From Melieria omissa (taxonomy: Eukaryota; Arthropoda; Insecta; Diptera; Ulidiidae): 64,000 nucleotides of DNA. The notes beneath the pieces are model-generated. The model searched no databases. It saw only the letters and a list, made by a program, of their open reading frames with translations, and was not told the DNA's origin. The DNA lies in contig CAXARI010000122.1 in the NCBI GenBank assembly GCA_963971225.1, positions 1-64,000 of the forward strand, written 5' to 3'. Below, in pieces: positions 24,050 to 35,804 of this stretch. A program made the position numbers and the translations under genes. Within the stretch, counting starts at the first letter, position 1. Every line of letters starts with the position of its first letter.

Positions 24050-24929
24050 GCTCCTTATTGGGGAAACGAGCTTTCAAGGAACCCAAACCGAACTTGACAA
24101 TACCAGAGGAGTCTCGTAGATGACTAAAGGACGGTTGGTCAACAGCGACCACGAGGTCCTTACCCGTCTCGTTTTTGCTAGTAGTGGAGGAAATTACTCT
24201 CCACTCTCCAGTGTTAAGGCCGCTGTTCTGCCGACCTATCGGCTTCAACGTGTCGGCATCCTCCATGACTGGAGGGGGGACCCACAGTGTTACGATAGGT
24301 CGGAGAGGCAATCGGTCGCGAGGTATAACCTCGAGTTTTGCCCCCTGCCAGAGAGGCTCAAGACCGCCGATCGTGCGCACCAGGAAGTCAAGTGACTGCC
24401 TGTTGCCACAGCCGACGATCTTTACGCCCCTCTGCCAGCCAGCGCCGTCGAAGTCGATCTCGTCGTCCGCCGCCCCGAGCATCGCTCGCAGAATGCGCGC
24501 CTCAACAGAGAGCCAGTTTTCCGGACGAATTTTCCCATCGGGATCGCTCCGGTCCACTACGGCAATCTGTAGCTCCTGTGGAGAGGAGAAGCTCGCTGAG
24601 GGTTTCAGCCTTTTCCCCTCCCCTGTAGGCTGATCGTCCCCCGATCTACCCCGTTTGACCGCCTTTTCCACTGCGGTGGAAGTGGGCTTTGTCGAGGTGG
24701 ATGGCTTCTGATCAGCCTTCCGTACTGACGAGGCAGCCGTGGCACTGTTTCCAGGCTTCGCCGCCCCTCCTCTGTCCGGTCGTACAGCTGTAGCGGCCGT
24801 GGCCCTAATACCAGGCTTTGCCGCCGTTGCTGTACCACTAGTCGACTGTGCAGCAGTGGCGCTGTCTCCAGGCGTTGCTGCAGTAGTCGATGTCGTAGCA
24901 CCAGAAATCGCCGCCTGCTTCTTTTCGTA
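24012..24929 (-). CDS. LINE ORF1, 5'-truncated (nucleic-acid-binding type protein)
   Basis: The frame is open from an in-frame TAA at the 5' junction (24930-24932) to a TAA at 24012-24014, giving 305 residues without any initiating ATG; the GTG at 24671 is internal. The first 85 or so residues are Ala/Thr/Ser-rich with a degenerate repeat of the form PG-x-x-ATAA (PGDSATAA, PGIRATAA, PGNSATAA). They are followed by basic KRGRS and GKRLK clusters, then a globular part with WLSVEARILRAM, GVKIVGCGNRQSLDFLV and PIVTLWVPPP. That part resembles the C-terminal domain (DUF4780-like) of ORF1 proteins from insect LOA/I-type LINEs; this assignment is from memory. No CCHC knuckles are visible. The N-terminus was lost at insertion, so the protein is unlikely to be made from this copy. 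Confidence 0.8.
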   Translation of the reverse strand, partial: YEKKQAAISGATTSTTAATPGDSATAAQSTSGTATAAKPGIRATAATAVRPDRGGAAKPGNSATAASSVRKADQKPSTSTKPTSTAVEKAVKRGRSGDDQPTGEGKRLKPSASFSSPQELQIAVVDRSDPDGKIRPENWLSVEARILRAMLGAADDEIDFDGAGWQRGVKIVGCGNRQSLDFLVRTIGGLEPLWQGAKLEVIPRDRLPLRPIVTLWVPPPVMEDADTLKPIGRQNSGLNTGEWRVISSTTSKNETGKDLVVAVDQPSFSHLRDSSGIVKFGLGSLKARFPNKERATQGKAEGSAD

Positions 24930-24941
24930 TTAAAAAAAAAA

Positions 24942-24956
24942 AAACGGTATGGGTTA
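24942..24956. repeat. LINE target-site duplication, right copy
   Basis: It matches 20288-20302. It merges with the A-run that marks the truncated 5' end of the LINE, so the exact boundary within the As cannot be decided. Confidence 0.82.
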
Positions 24957-26110
24957 CGTTAATAAAAAACCCCTTAAAATGTAGCTAGAGATTGCAGCTT
25001 TGTCAAATTAAATCAATAATTTGATTACTATTAGGCAATCATGAACAGATCGATGCGCAAGAGTGACATTAAATGGCTGCCTACTGCAAAATCGATAAAA
25101 TGCTTGTAAAATATGATGATTCTAGGTTTATAGAAAAAATAATAACCTTAAAACCTAGCTGGAGTTTTGAGTTTTCATAAATGGGGTCAATCTTCTCGCT
25201 ATCTCAGATAATGCAGGAGAATTTCGTTGTGGAAAAGTGATATCGACCACATGATACATCTATATCAGGGGTGCCCAAAATCTTCTTATGGAAAAGCAAA
25301 AACCAATACATGTAAAGTTGCCCAAAAAAAATGCAAACAAATTATTTAATTAATTGAATTAGTTGAAAGCACATTGTGCATTTCGCTTGACCCTTAAAAT
25401 TATAAGTGAAAAAAATATTATGTTCCCATTTGTCATTGCCGAAAGGCCAACCAATCGCCAACACAAAAAAGCATTCACACAAAAACTACAACAACAAAAG
25501 CATCTAATTTTTTTTCATACATACAATTTCTTGAGGCAACAAAACAAAAATCCGCGCAGCCCCCACACGTGTTGCTTCGTTGCTGTCACAACAACGACTG
25601 ATTGAAAGAATGCACCTCTGATCTATATAATCAATCAAATGCTTGTGGAACCTAAGTACGCACAATCACTTTAATCAAAATGGCGTCAAAATTAAGCCAG
25701 AGTGACCACCTTTCACCAATTTGGTAAATAAAAAAAATATCCCACCGCCAGCATGATCGAAATTATGGCTGTTAAATCTCGACCCGTTAACGGATTTTAA
25801 TAATATTATGCCTTATTATTTAGCTAGACTCGTATGCTTTCTATAATGGTATCAATCATCCTTCTATACCACAAGGTTCGAAAGCAAATCGATTTGGAAC
25901 GGTGACTTTGAAAAAATTGCTACTTGGGTGCAACCACTAAAATGCTTGTCAACACCAAATGCATAAGTGCATATTAATAATTGACCCCTTAAAATTTAGC
26001 CAGAGTCTTATGCTTTCTATATTGGTCCCTACCTTTTCATTATCCTTCAGGAATAATGATCATATCGATGCGCAAGGATAACATTGAAAAACTGCCTATT
26101 ACAAAATACA

Positions 26111-29100
26111 CACTCACCACTAAAGTGCTTATAGATTCCAAACGGTACAGGTTACGTTAATAAAAAACCCCTTAAAATGTAGCTAGAGATCGCAGCTTTA
26201 TCAAATTAAATCAATAATTTGATTACTTTTCGGCAATCATGAACAGATCGATGCGCAAGAGTGACATTAAATGGCTGCCTACTGCAAAATCGATAAAATG
26301 CTTGTAAAATATGATGATTCTAGGTTTATAGAAAAAATAATAACCTTAAAACCTAGCTGGAGTTTTGAGCTTTCATAAATGGGGTCAATCTTCTCGCTAT
26401 CTCAGATAATGCAGGAGAACTTCGTTGTGGAAAAGTGATATCGACCACATGATACATCTATATCAGGGGTGCCCAAAATCTTCTTATGGAAAAGCAAAAA
26501 CCAATACATGTAAAGTTGACCAAAAAAATGCAAACAAATTATTTAATTAATTGAATTAGTTGAAAGCACATTGTGCATTTCGCTTGACCCTTAAAATTAT
26601 AAGTGAAAAAAATATAATGTTCCCATTTGTCATTGCCGAAAGGCCAACCAATCGCCAAAACAAAAACTACAACAACAAAAGCATCTAATTTTTTTTCATA
26701 CATAGAATTTCTTGAGGAAACAAAAAAAAAAATCAGCGCAGCCCCCACACGTGTTGCTTCGTTGCTGTCACAACAACGACTGATTGAAAGAATGCACCTC
26801 TGATCTATATAACCAATCAAATGCTTGTGGAACCTAAGTACGCACAATCACTTTAATCAAAATGGCGTCAAAATTAAGCCAGAGTGACCACCTTTCACCA
26901 ATTTGGTAAATAAAAAAAATATCCCACCGGCAGCATGATCGAAATTATGGCTGTTAAATCTCGACCCGTTAACGGATTTTAATAATATTATGCCTTATTA
27001 TTTAGCTAGACTCGTATGCTTTCTATAATGGTATCAATCATTCTTCTATACCCCAAGGTTCGAAAGCAAATCGATTTGGAACGGTGACTTTGAAAAAATT
27101 GCTACTTGGGTGCAACCACTAAAATGCTTGTCAACACCAAATGCATAAGTGCATATTAATAATTGACCCCTTAAAATTTAGCCAGAGTCTTATGCTTTCT
27201 ATATTGGTCCCTAACTTTTCATTATCCTTCAGGAATAATGAGCATATCGATGCGCAAGGATAACATTGAAAAACTGCCTATTACAAAATACACACTCACC
27301 ACTAAAGTGCTTATAGATTCCAAACGGTATGGGATACATTAATAAAAAACCCCTTAAAATGTAGCTAGAGATTGCAGCTTTATCAAATTAAATCAATAAT
27401 TTCATTACTATTCGGCAATCATGAACAATTTGATGCGCAAAAGTGACATTAAATGGCTGCCTACTGCAAAATCGATAAAATGCTTGTAAAATATGATGAT
27501 TCTAGGTTTATAGAAAAAATATCAACCTTAAAACCTAGCTGGAGTTTTGAGCTTTCATAAATGGGGTCAATCTTCTCGCTATCTCAAATAATGCAGCAGA
27601 ATTTCGTTGTGGAAAAGTGATATCGACCACATGATACATCTATATTAGGGGTGCCCAAAATATTCTTATGGAAAAGCAAAAACCAATACATGTAGTTGAG
27701 CAAAAAAATGCAAACAAATTATTTAGTTAATTGAATTAGTTGAAAGCACATTGTGCATTTCGCTTGACCCTTAAAATTATAAGTGAAAAAATATAATGTT
27801 CCCATTTGTCATTGCCGAAAGGCCAACCAATCGCCAAAACAAAAACTACAACAACAAAAGCATCTAATTTTTTTTCATACATAGAATTTCTTGAGGAAAC
27901 AAAAAAAAAATCAGCGCAGCCCCCACACGTGTTGCTTCGTTGCTGTCACAACAACGACTGATTGAAAGAATGCACCTCTGATCTATATAACCAATCAAAT
28001 GCTTGTGGAACCTAAGTACGCACAATCACTTTAATCAAAATGGCGTCAAAATTAAGCCAGAGTGACCACCTTTCAATAATTTGGTAAATAAAAAAAATAT
28101 CCCACCGGCAGCATGATCGAAATTATGGCTGTTAAATCTCGACCCGTTAACGGATTTTAATATTATTATGCCTTATTATTTAGCTACACTCGTATGCTTT
28201 CTATAATGGTATCAATCATCCTTCTATACCCCAAGGTTCGAAAGCAAATCGATTTGGAACGGTGACTTTGAAAAAATTGCTACTTGGGTGCAACCACTAA
28301 AATGCTTGTCAACACCAAATGCATAAGTGCATATTAATAATTGACCCCTTAAAATTTAGCCAGAGTCTTATGCTTTCTATATTGGTCCCTAACTTTTCAT
28401 TATCCTTCAGGAATAATGAGCATATCGATGCGCAAGGATAACATTGAAAAACTGCCTATTACAAAATACACACTCACCACTAAAGTGCTTATAGATTCCA
28501 AACGGTATGGGTTACGTTAATAAAAAACCCCTTAAAATGTAGCTAGAGATTGCAGCTTTATCAAATTAAATCAATAATTTGATTACTATTAGGCAATCAT
28601 GAACAGATCGATGCGCAAGAGTGACATTAAATGGCTGCCTACTGCAAAATCGATAAAATGCTTGTAAAATATGATGATTCTAGGTTTATAGAAAAAATAA
28701 TAACCTTAAAACCTAGCTGGAGTTTTGAGCTTTCATAAATGGGGTCAATCTTCTCGCTATCTCAAATAATGCAGGAGAATTTCGTTGTGGAAAAGTGATA
28801 TCGACCACATGATACATCTATATCAGGGGTGCCCAAAGTCTTCTTATGGAAAAGCAAAAACCAATACATTTAAACTTGCCCAAAAAAATGCAAACAAATT
28901 ATTTAATTAATTGAATTAGTTGAAAGCACATTGTGCATTTCGCTTGACCCTTAAAATTATAAGTGAAAAAAATATAATGTTCCCATTTGTCATTGCCGAA
29001 AGGCCAACCAATCGCCAAAACAAAAACTACAACAACAAAAGCATCTAATTTTTTTTCATACATAGAATTTCTTGAGGAAACAAAACAAAAATCCGCGCAG

Positions 29101-32013
29101 CCCCCACACGTGTTGCTTCGTTGCTGTCACAACAACGACTGATTGAAAGAATGCACCTCTGATCTATATAACCAATCAAATGCTTGTGGAACCTAAGTAC
29201 GCACAATCACTTTAATCAAAATGGCGTCAAAATTAAGCCAGAGTGACCACCTTTCACCAATTTGGTAAATAAAAAAAATATCCCACCGGCAGCATGATCG
29301 AAATTATGGCTGTTAAATCTCGACCCGTTAACGGATTTTAATATTATTATGCCTTATTATTTAGCTACACTCGTATGCTTTCTATAATGGTATCAATCAT
29401 CCTTCTATACCCCAAGGTTCGAAAGCAAATCGATTTGGAACGGTGACTTTGAAAAAATTGCTACTTGGGTGCAACCACTAAAATGCTTGTCAACACCAAA
29501 TGCATAAGTGCATATTAATAATTGACCCCTTAAAATTTAGCCAGAGTCTTATGCTTTCTATATTGGTCCCTAACTTTTCATTATCCTTCAGGAATAATGA
29601 GCATATCGATGCGCAAGGATAACATTGAAAAACTGCCTATTACAAAATACACACTCACCACTAAAGTGCTTATAGATTCCAAACGGTATGGGTTACGTTA
29701 ATAAAAAACCCCTTAAAATGTAGCTAGAGATTGCAGCTTTATCAAATTAAATCAATAATTTGATTACTATTAGGCAATCATGAACAGATCGATGCGCAAG
29801 AGTGACATTAAATGGCTGCCTACTGCAAAATCGATAAAATGCTTGTAAAATATGATGATTCTAGGTTTATAGAAAAAATAATAACCTTAAAACCTAGCTG
29901 GAGTTTTGAGCTTTCATAAATGGGGTCAATCTTCTCGCTATCTCAAATAATGCAGGAGAATTTCGTTGTGGAAAAGTGATATCGACCACATGATACATCT
30001 ATATCAGGGGTGCCCAAAGTCTTCTTATGGAAAAGCAAAAACCAATACATTTAAAGTTGCCCAAAAAAATGCAAACAAATTATTTAATTAATTGAATTAG
30101 TTGAAAGCACATTGTGCATTTCGCTTGACCCTTAAAATTATAAGTGAAAAAAATATAATGTTCCCATTTGTCATTGCCGAAAGGCCAACCAATCGCCAAA
30201 ACAAAAACTACAACAACAAAAGCATCTAATTTTTTTTCATACATAGAATTTCTTGAGGAAACAAAACAAAAATCCGCGCAGCCCCCACACGTGTTGCTTC
30301 GTTGCTGTCACAACAACGACTGATTGAAAGAATGCACCTCTGATCTATATAACCAATCAAATGCTTGTGGAACCTAAGTACGCACAATCACTTTAATCAA
30401 AATGGCGTCAAAATTAAGCCAGAGTGACCACCTTTCAATAATTTGGTAAATAAAAAAATATCCCACCGGCAGCATGATCGAAATTATGGCTGTTAAATCT
30501 CGACCCGTTAACGGATTTTAATAATATTATGCCTTATTATTTAGCTAGACTCGTATGCTTTCTATAATGGTATCAATCATCCTTCTATACCCCAAGGTTC
30601 GAAAGCAAATCGATTTGGAACGGTGACTTTGAAAAAATTGCTACTTGGGTGCAACCACTAAAATGCTTGTCAACACCAAATGCATAAGTGCATATTAATA
30701 ATTGACCCCTTAAAATTTAGCCAGAGTCTTATGCTTTCTATATTGGTCCCTAACTTTTCATTATCCTTCAGGAATAATGAGCATATCGATGCGCAAGGAT
30801 AACATTGAAAAACTGCCTATTACAAAATACACACTCACCACTAAAGTGCTTATAGATTCCAAACGGTATGGGTTACGTTAATAAAAAACCCCTTAAAATG
30901 TAGCTAGAGATTGCAGCTTTATCAAATTAAATATAAATAATTTGATTACTATTAGGCAATCATGAACAGATCGATGCGCAAGAGTGACATTAAATGGCTG
31001 CCTACTGCAAAATCGATAAAATGCTTGTAAAATATGATGATTCTAGGTTTATAGAAAAAATAATAACCTTAAAACCTAGCTGGAGTTTTGAGCTTTCATA
31101 AATGGGGTCAATCTTCTCGCTATCTCAAATAATGCAGGAGAATTTCGTTGTGGAAAAGTGATATCGACCACATGATACATCTATATCAGGGGTGCCCAAA
31201 GTCTTCTTATGGAAAAGCAAAAACCAATACATTTAAAGTTGCCCAAAAAAATGCAAACAAATTATTTAATTAATTGAATTAGTTGAAAGCACATTGTGCA
31301 TTTCGCTTGACCCTTCAAATTATAAGTGAAAAAAATATAATGTTCCCATTTGTCATTGCCGAAAGGCCAACCAATCGCCAAAACAAAAACTACAACAACA
31401 AAAGCATCTAATTTTTTTTCATACATAGAATTTCTTGAGGAAACAAAACAAAAATCCGCGCAGCCCCCACACGTGTTGCTTCGTTGCTGTCACAACAACG
31501 ACTGATTGAAAGAATGCACCTCTGATCTATATAACCAATCAAATGCTTGTGGAACCTAAGTACGCACAATCACTTTAATCAAAATGGCGTCAAAATTAAG
31601 CCAGAGTGACCACCTTTCAATAATTTTGTAAATAAAAAAATATCCCACCGGCAGCATGATCGAAATTATAGCTGTTAAATCTCGACCCGTTAACGGATTT
31701 TAATAATATTATGCCTTATTATTTAGCTAGACTCGTATGCTTTCTATAATGGTATCAATCATCCTTCTATACCCCAAGGTTCGAAAGCAAATCGATTTGG
31801 AACGGTGACTTTGAAAAAATTGCTACTTGGGTGCAACCACTAAAATGCTTGTCAACACCAAATGCATAAGTGCATATTAATAATTGACCCCTTAAAATTT
31901 AGCCAGAGTCTTATGCTTTCTATATTGGTCGCTACATTTTCATTATCCGTCAGGAATAATGAGCATATCGATGCGCAAGGATAACATTGAAAAACTGCCT
32001 ATTACAAAATACA
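26111..32013. repeat. Satellite units 19-23 between the two LINE copies
   Basis: Units start at 26111, 27293, 28471, 29652 and 30832, with lengths 1182, 1178, 1181, 1180 and 1182. Units 19 and 20 have a long A-run plus ATCAGCGCAGCC in the transposon and recur as units 27 and 28 (offset 14112, same lengths). Unit 19 has GGTACAGGTTACG and GATTACTTTTCGG. Unit 20 has TGTAGTTGAGC. Unit 23 ends with GGTCGCTACATTTTC, the same private variant that precedes LINE copy 1. No genes were seen. Confidence 0.85.
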
Positions 32014-32042
32014 CACTCACCACTAAAGTGCTTATAGATTCC

Positions 32043-32057
32043 AAACGGTATGGGTTA
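32043..32057. repeat. LINE copy 2 target-site duplication, left
   Basis: AAACGGTATGGGTTA, repeated at 36697-36711. It is the same insertion site within the unit as LINE copy 1, as expected if the insertion was duplicated as DNA. Confidence 0.85.
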
Positions 32058-32168
32058 GGTTAGGTTAGGTAGGGAAGGGTGTGTGCGGCAGGACCGCACT
32101 TCCACTCGGAGGCCACAATGGCCCATTGTGAATCCCTTCTTATGGTGTTCTGGAGCCAACCAATAGTC
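32058..32168 (-). other. LINE copy 2 3' UTR with hairpins and pentamer terminus
   Basis: It is the same as 20303-20413: stems at 32083-32088 with 32094-32099 and at 32114-32121 with 32123-32130, ending in the GGTTAGG-type pentamers at 32058 onward. Confidence 0.58.
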
Positions 32169-35100
32169 TCAGTCAAGGGGAAACCAGTTCGACCTCTTAA
32201 TGAAGGAGAGCAGATTCGAGATTTCGACTTTCGCTGCGCAAGCCAGGTCTGTCAGGAACCTTGACCCCAAGGTGCGGAGTCGGCGTTCCTGCAGAGCCGG
32301 GCAGTGGCACAGGAAGTGTTGTATCGTTTCTACTTCTTCTTCATCTCCACAGCTACGGCAGACATCACCGGACGAGAGGCGCCATTTGGTAAGCATAGAT
32401 CCAATAGCGCAGTGTCCGGTGATGACTCCAACGAGCTGTCGAATAGAGGTACGACTCAGAGATAGTACGAATCGTGTTTTCGTCAAAGAGAGGGAGGGCC
32501 ACAGTGCCCGGCAGGTGCCGCAGTCGGTCCTGGTACGCCATGACGACTCAATTTCCTTTTTGGTCAACCTGTCAATATACATGTACAGGGCAGATATCGG
32601 AGGAAACACAGAGGTATCCACTTCGGTGGCAGACAAAGCCACCCCTTTTCTTGCCATCTCGTCCGCTGCTTCGTTCCCTGCCACTCCTGAGTGGCCCGGA
32701 ACCCAACAGAGAGTGACCTGGTGGTGCCCAATGCCTTGAAGTGCGGTGCGACACCTCTGCACTACCTTTGATTTCACAACAACTGATTCCAGTGCCCTAA
32801 GCGCCGCCTGACTATCCACGAAAATTGTGACATCTGTGGGTGGTAGCCCACTGTCACGGATAAGTTCGGCAGCCTTCCAAATTGCATATATCTCTGCTTG
32901 GAAAATACTGCAGAGGTCCGGCAGTCTGAATGACATGCGTGTCTGCAGTACATCGGAGTAGAGACCAGCACCAGTACCTTCCTCCATTTTGGAGCCGTCG
33001 GTGAAAACGGTGATAGAAGCGTCTCTCATCGCACCTGTCACCTCCCATTCCTCCCTTGTGGGATATGAGGCTAGTGCTCGCGTGTCGAAATCCAGGTATG
33101 GGATCAGATAGTCCGTGCAGGAATCCACCTGATAACCGATATCCGGCTTCGCGAAAGACTTTAGAATTCCAGAGTGCCCATAAGCGTGTTGCCTCCACAA
33201 GTTGGCTTCCCTCAATCTGAGAGCGCCTTTAGCAGCGCAACACTTAATGAACTGCTCAATCGGGTGGAGGTGCAAGATCACCTCCAGCCCGGCCTGGGGG
33301 GTGCTTTTGACAGTGCCTGCTATTCCCATAGCCGCTAGTCTCTGCACCTTCGTCAGTTTCGTTACCACGGTCTTGGTGCCCGTAGCCGGCCACCAGACAA
33401 TGGCTCCGTAACTTAGGATCGGCCGTATAATCGCAGTGTACATCCAATGAACGATAGTCGGCTGCAATCCCCACTTTTTCCCGAAAGTCCTTTTACAAAT
33501 GTAAAAAGCATTCAGGCTCTTTTTCACCCGCTCTTCCACATTGCGCCCCCAAGAGAGCTTGGAGTCAAGTATGGTGCCAAGGTATTTAGCCTCGGGTGAT
33601 AGGGTGAGAGTAGTGCCGCCAAGTTTAGGCAGCTCAAACTTCGGTATTTTGTATTTCCGGGTGAACAGTACCAAAACAGTCTTAGAGGGATTAACAACTA
33701 GACCGTTAAGCTCTGCCCACCTGGAAAGTTCCTTTAGAGCAGACTCCATGAGATCACTGATTGTGGACAGGAATCTTCCAGGGATCAGGATAGTGACGTC
33801 GTCTGCATATGCTACTACTCGTAGCCTCCTGGTTTCGAAGATCTCGAGGATGCTATTTACTACAAGGAGCCACAGCAGAGGCGAAAGAACACCCCCTTGT
33901 GGTGTGCCCCTTGTAGTAAGTTTCCTCACTGCGCACAGGCCTAGGTTAGAGTGGACCCTTCTGCTACTGAGCATGTCACTGGTCCACTTTACCACCTTCT
34001 CATGAACTTCGAACTTTCTAAGTGCGTTGATTATAGCCTCCAAGGTAACGTTATTAAAGGCTCCCTCGATATCGAGGAAAGCGGCTAACGTGTACTCCTT
34101 AGAGTTCAGCGATCTTTCGATCGTCTGAACGACCTCATGCAGGGCGCTGTCGACAGATTTTCCCCTGCAATACGCATGTTGCGCCTTGCAGAGTCCTCTG
34201 GACTGTGCCACTTCTCTAATATAGACGTCTACCAGCCGTTCAAGAGTCTTAAGTAAGAACGATGAAAGGCTGATCGGTCTGTAATCTTTTGCTGTTAAGT
34301 GGTTCACTTTCCCTGCTTTGGGAATGAACACCACCCTAACCTCCTTCCAGGCACGTGGGACATATCCTTGTTGGAGAGATCCACGAAAGATTCTCGTCAG
34401 GACCTTAACCACCGCCTCCTTAGACCATTGTAGCATAGCAGGAATGACACCATCAGGGCCCGGGGATTTATACGGGCTGAAGGAGTCAATTGCCCATGCC
34501 ACCTTGGCTTCGCTAATTATCCTCTGAACTAGACCATCCGGTTGCGGTGTTTGTTGCCTATGCGACGTGGTCGCCTCAGCAACATCCGTGCATCCAGGAA
34601 AGTGAGTGTTCATGAGGATCTCAAGAAGTTCCTCCCTCGACTCCGTCCATGATCCATCAGATTTCCTGATGCTGCCAGGGGTGTGTGAAACCCCGGCTAG
34701 CACCTTACGGAGTCTGGCGGCCTCGTTAACATTGTCGAGGGATTCACAGTAATTCCTCCAATCATCCCGCTTAGCCGCCCTAATAGTTTTCTTAAACTTA
34801 TTAAAGCTAGCCTTGTAGGCTCCCCAGTCTTCTTCAGTTTGACTAAGCTTAGCCTTATTGAAGAGACGCCTAGTATCTGTCCTCAGTTGTCTTAGCTCTG
34901 GGGTCCACCAAACTGCGTTGGTTTTCCGTGGAGCTCGACTTTTTGGACACGATTTCTTGAAAGATGTATTAAGAACTTTCGTTAAAAGACTAACTGACCT
35001 GTCAATGTTGTTTCTTTCAAAGGTAGCTGTCGCCTTGCGCGACGCCAGTTTTTCGGAAACTAGTGCACTGAATCTAGGCCAGTTAGTCTTTCTCGGATTC

Positions 35101-35804
35101 CTATAGGCTGGTGGACTCCCCACCTTCATGGCCACGGAAAAGACTATCCGGTTGTGGTCCGAAAACGAACATTCCGTCAGTACCTTCCAGTCGACCACAG
35201 AGATGGTACTAGAGTCGGTAACCAAGGTTATATCTATAACTTCTTCCCTAACCCTGTTATGGAAGGTTGGCGTATTGCCCCTATTACATAGCATAAGGTT
35301 AGAATTAAGAAGAAACTCAAAAATGGACTCACCCCTGCTGTTGGTGCCGGAACTCCCCCACTGAACGTGATGTGCGTTGGCGTCACACCCGATGATGAGA
35401 TCAAGTCTCCGTGATCGGGCGTGCGCAACAAGGTCCCGGACCTCCTTTGGCGGTGGTTCCTCTCCTTCGAATGGCATGTATGCGGACGAAAGGATAAGGT
35501 CATGCCCCTCCATTCGCTCACATGCAGCCACACACAGGTCACCAGTACTGTATTGAGACAAGAGAAACATATTAATGTACTTTCTATAAACAATACAGGC
35601 TCGTATCTTACCTTCACCACGCGAATGAAGTACTCTGAATTGACTTGACCCCAATCCACAAACACTGTCTCTGACGAGCCAGGGTTCCTGGATTAAGGCC
35701 AAGTCAACCTCCTCCTCCTCCAGAAATTGCATAAGATCGTGGGTGGCGGCCTTAGAGTGGTGCAGGTTAATCTGCACTACCTTCAGCCTTTCCCTGTGTG
35801 GCAC
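32169..35804 (-). CDS. LINE ORF2, copy 2: endonuclease, reverse transcriptase, RNase H
   Basis: The 1211-residue product is identical to that at 20414-24049. The one nucleotide difference noticed within it (position 35724) is synonymous. It keeps the endonuclease residues N13, E40, D141, D191 and H217, the YADD at 666-669, the RNase H acidic residues and the C-terminal Cys/His cluster. As in copy 1, the frame begins without an ATG before the endonuclease domain and overlaps ORF1. Having two uninterrupted copies of a frame longer than 3.6 kb points to a young insertion and a young duplication. Expression from within satellite DNA is not implied. Confidence 0.92.
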   Translation of the reverse strand: MPHRERLKVVQINLHHSKAATHDLMQFLEEEEVDLALIQEPWLVRDSVCGLGSSQFRVLHSRGEGKIRACIVYRKYINMFLLSQYSTGDLCVAACERMEGHDLILSSAYMPFEGEEPPPKEVRDLVAHARSRRLDLIIGCDANAHHVQWGSSGTNSRGESIFEFLLNSNLMLCNRGNTPTFHNRVREEVIDITLVTDSSTISVVDWKVLTECSFSDHNRIVFSVAMKVGSPPAYRNPRKTNWPRFSALVSEKLASRKATATFERNNIDRSVSLLTKVLNTSFKKSCPKSRAPRKTNAVWWTPELRQLRTDTRRLFNKAKLSQTEEDWGAYKASFNKFKKTIRAAKRDDWRNYCESLDNVNEAARLRKVLAGVSHTPGSIRKSDGSWTESREELLEILMNTHFPGCTDVAEATTSHRQQTPQPDGLVQRIISEAKVAWAIDSFSPYKSPGPDGVIPAMLQWSKEAVVKVLTRIFRGSLQQGYVPRAWKEVRVVFIPKAGKVNHLTAKDYRPISLSSFLLKTLERLVDVYIREVAQSRGLCKAQHAYCRGKSVDSALHEVVQTIERSLNSKEYTLAAFLDIEGAFNNVTLEAIINALRKFEVHEKVVKWTSDMLSSRRVHSNLGLCAVRKLTTRGTPQGGVLSPLLWLLVVNSILEIFETRRLRVVAYADDVTILIPGRFLSTISDLMESALKELSRWAELNGLVVNPSKTVLVLFTRKYKIPKFELPKLGGTTLTLSPEAKYLGTILDSKLSWGRNVEERVKKSLNAFYICKRTFGKKWGLQPTIVHWMYTAIIRPILSYGAIVWWPATGTKTVVTKLTKVQRLAAMGIAGTVKSTPQAGLEVILHLHPIEQFIKCCAAKGALRLREANLWRQHAYGHSGILKSFAKPDIGYQVDSCTDYLIPYLDFDTRALASYPTREEWEVTGAMRDASITVFTDGSKMEEGTGAGLYSDVLQTRMSFRLPDLCSIFQAEIYAIWKAAELIRDSGLPPTDVTIFVDSQAALRALESVVVKSKVVQRCRTALQGIGHHQVTLCWVPGHSGVAGNEAADEMARKGVALSATEVDTSVFPPISALYMYIDRLTKKEIESSWRTRTDCGTCRALWPSLSLTKTRFVLSLSRTSIRQLVGVITGHCAIGSMLTKWRLSSGDVCRSCGDEEEVETIQHFLCHCPALQERRLRTLGSRFLTDLACAAKVEISNLLSFIKRSNWFPLD

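Larger units (their letters stand above)
20303..24941 (-). mobile_element. 5'-truncated non-LTR retrotransposon (LINE), LOA/R1-like, copy 1
   Basis: The element is a 4.64-kb GC-richer island in the AT-rich satellite, read on the minus strand. In transcript order it has a T-run (24932-24941, exact edge ambiguous), the end of ORF1, a long intact ORF2, a short 3' UTR of about 110 bases, and a terminus of TAACC-like pentamers (GGTTAGGTTAGG on the plus strand) with no poly-A tail. A 13-15 bp target duplication shows genuine target-primed insertion. ORF1 has no start codon, so the 5' end was lost at insertion, which is usual for LINEs. ORF2 with endonuclease, reverse transcriptase and RNase H fits the I/LOA/R1 group. 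I favour LOA-like because RNase H is present, but a tree is needed. Confidence 0.9.
20259..26110. repeat. Satellite unit 18, split by a LINE
   Basis: Bases 20259-20302 are the start of a normal unit. The unit resumes at 24942 with ACGGTATGGGTTACGTT and finishes at 26110. Without the LINE and one target duplication it is a standard unit of about 1.2 kb. Features of the right part are GCTTTGTCAAATT in module B, AATATTATGTTCCC and the long transposon variant in module C, CTATATAATCAATC after the transposon and GATCATATCGATGCG in module A. Confidence 0.88.

Noticed and set aside
24932..24944. A poly-A tail of a plus-strand LINE or processed pseudogene
   Set aside because: All coding frames of the insertion are on the minus strand and the other end has TAACC repeats in 3' position, so the A-run lies at the 5' truncation.
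26539..26847. A 102-codon minus-strand frame and its 67-85 codon relatives in other units
   Set aside because: It comes from the same repeated transposon segment on the other strand, differs in length between units through small indels, and has no recognisable domain or conserved start.
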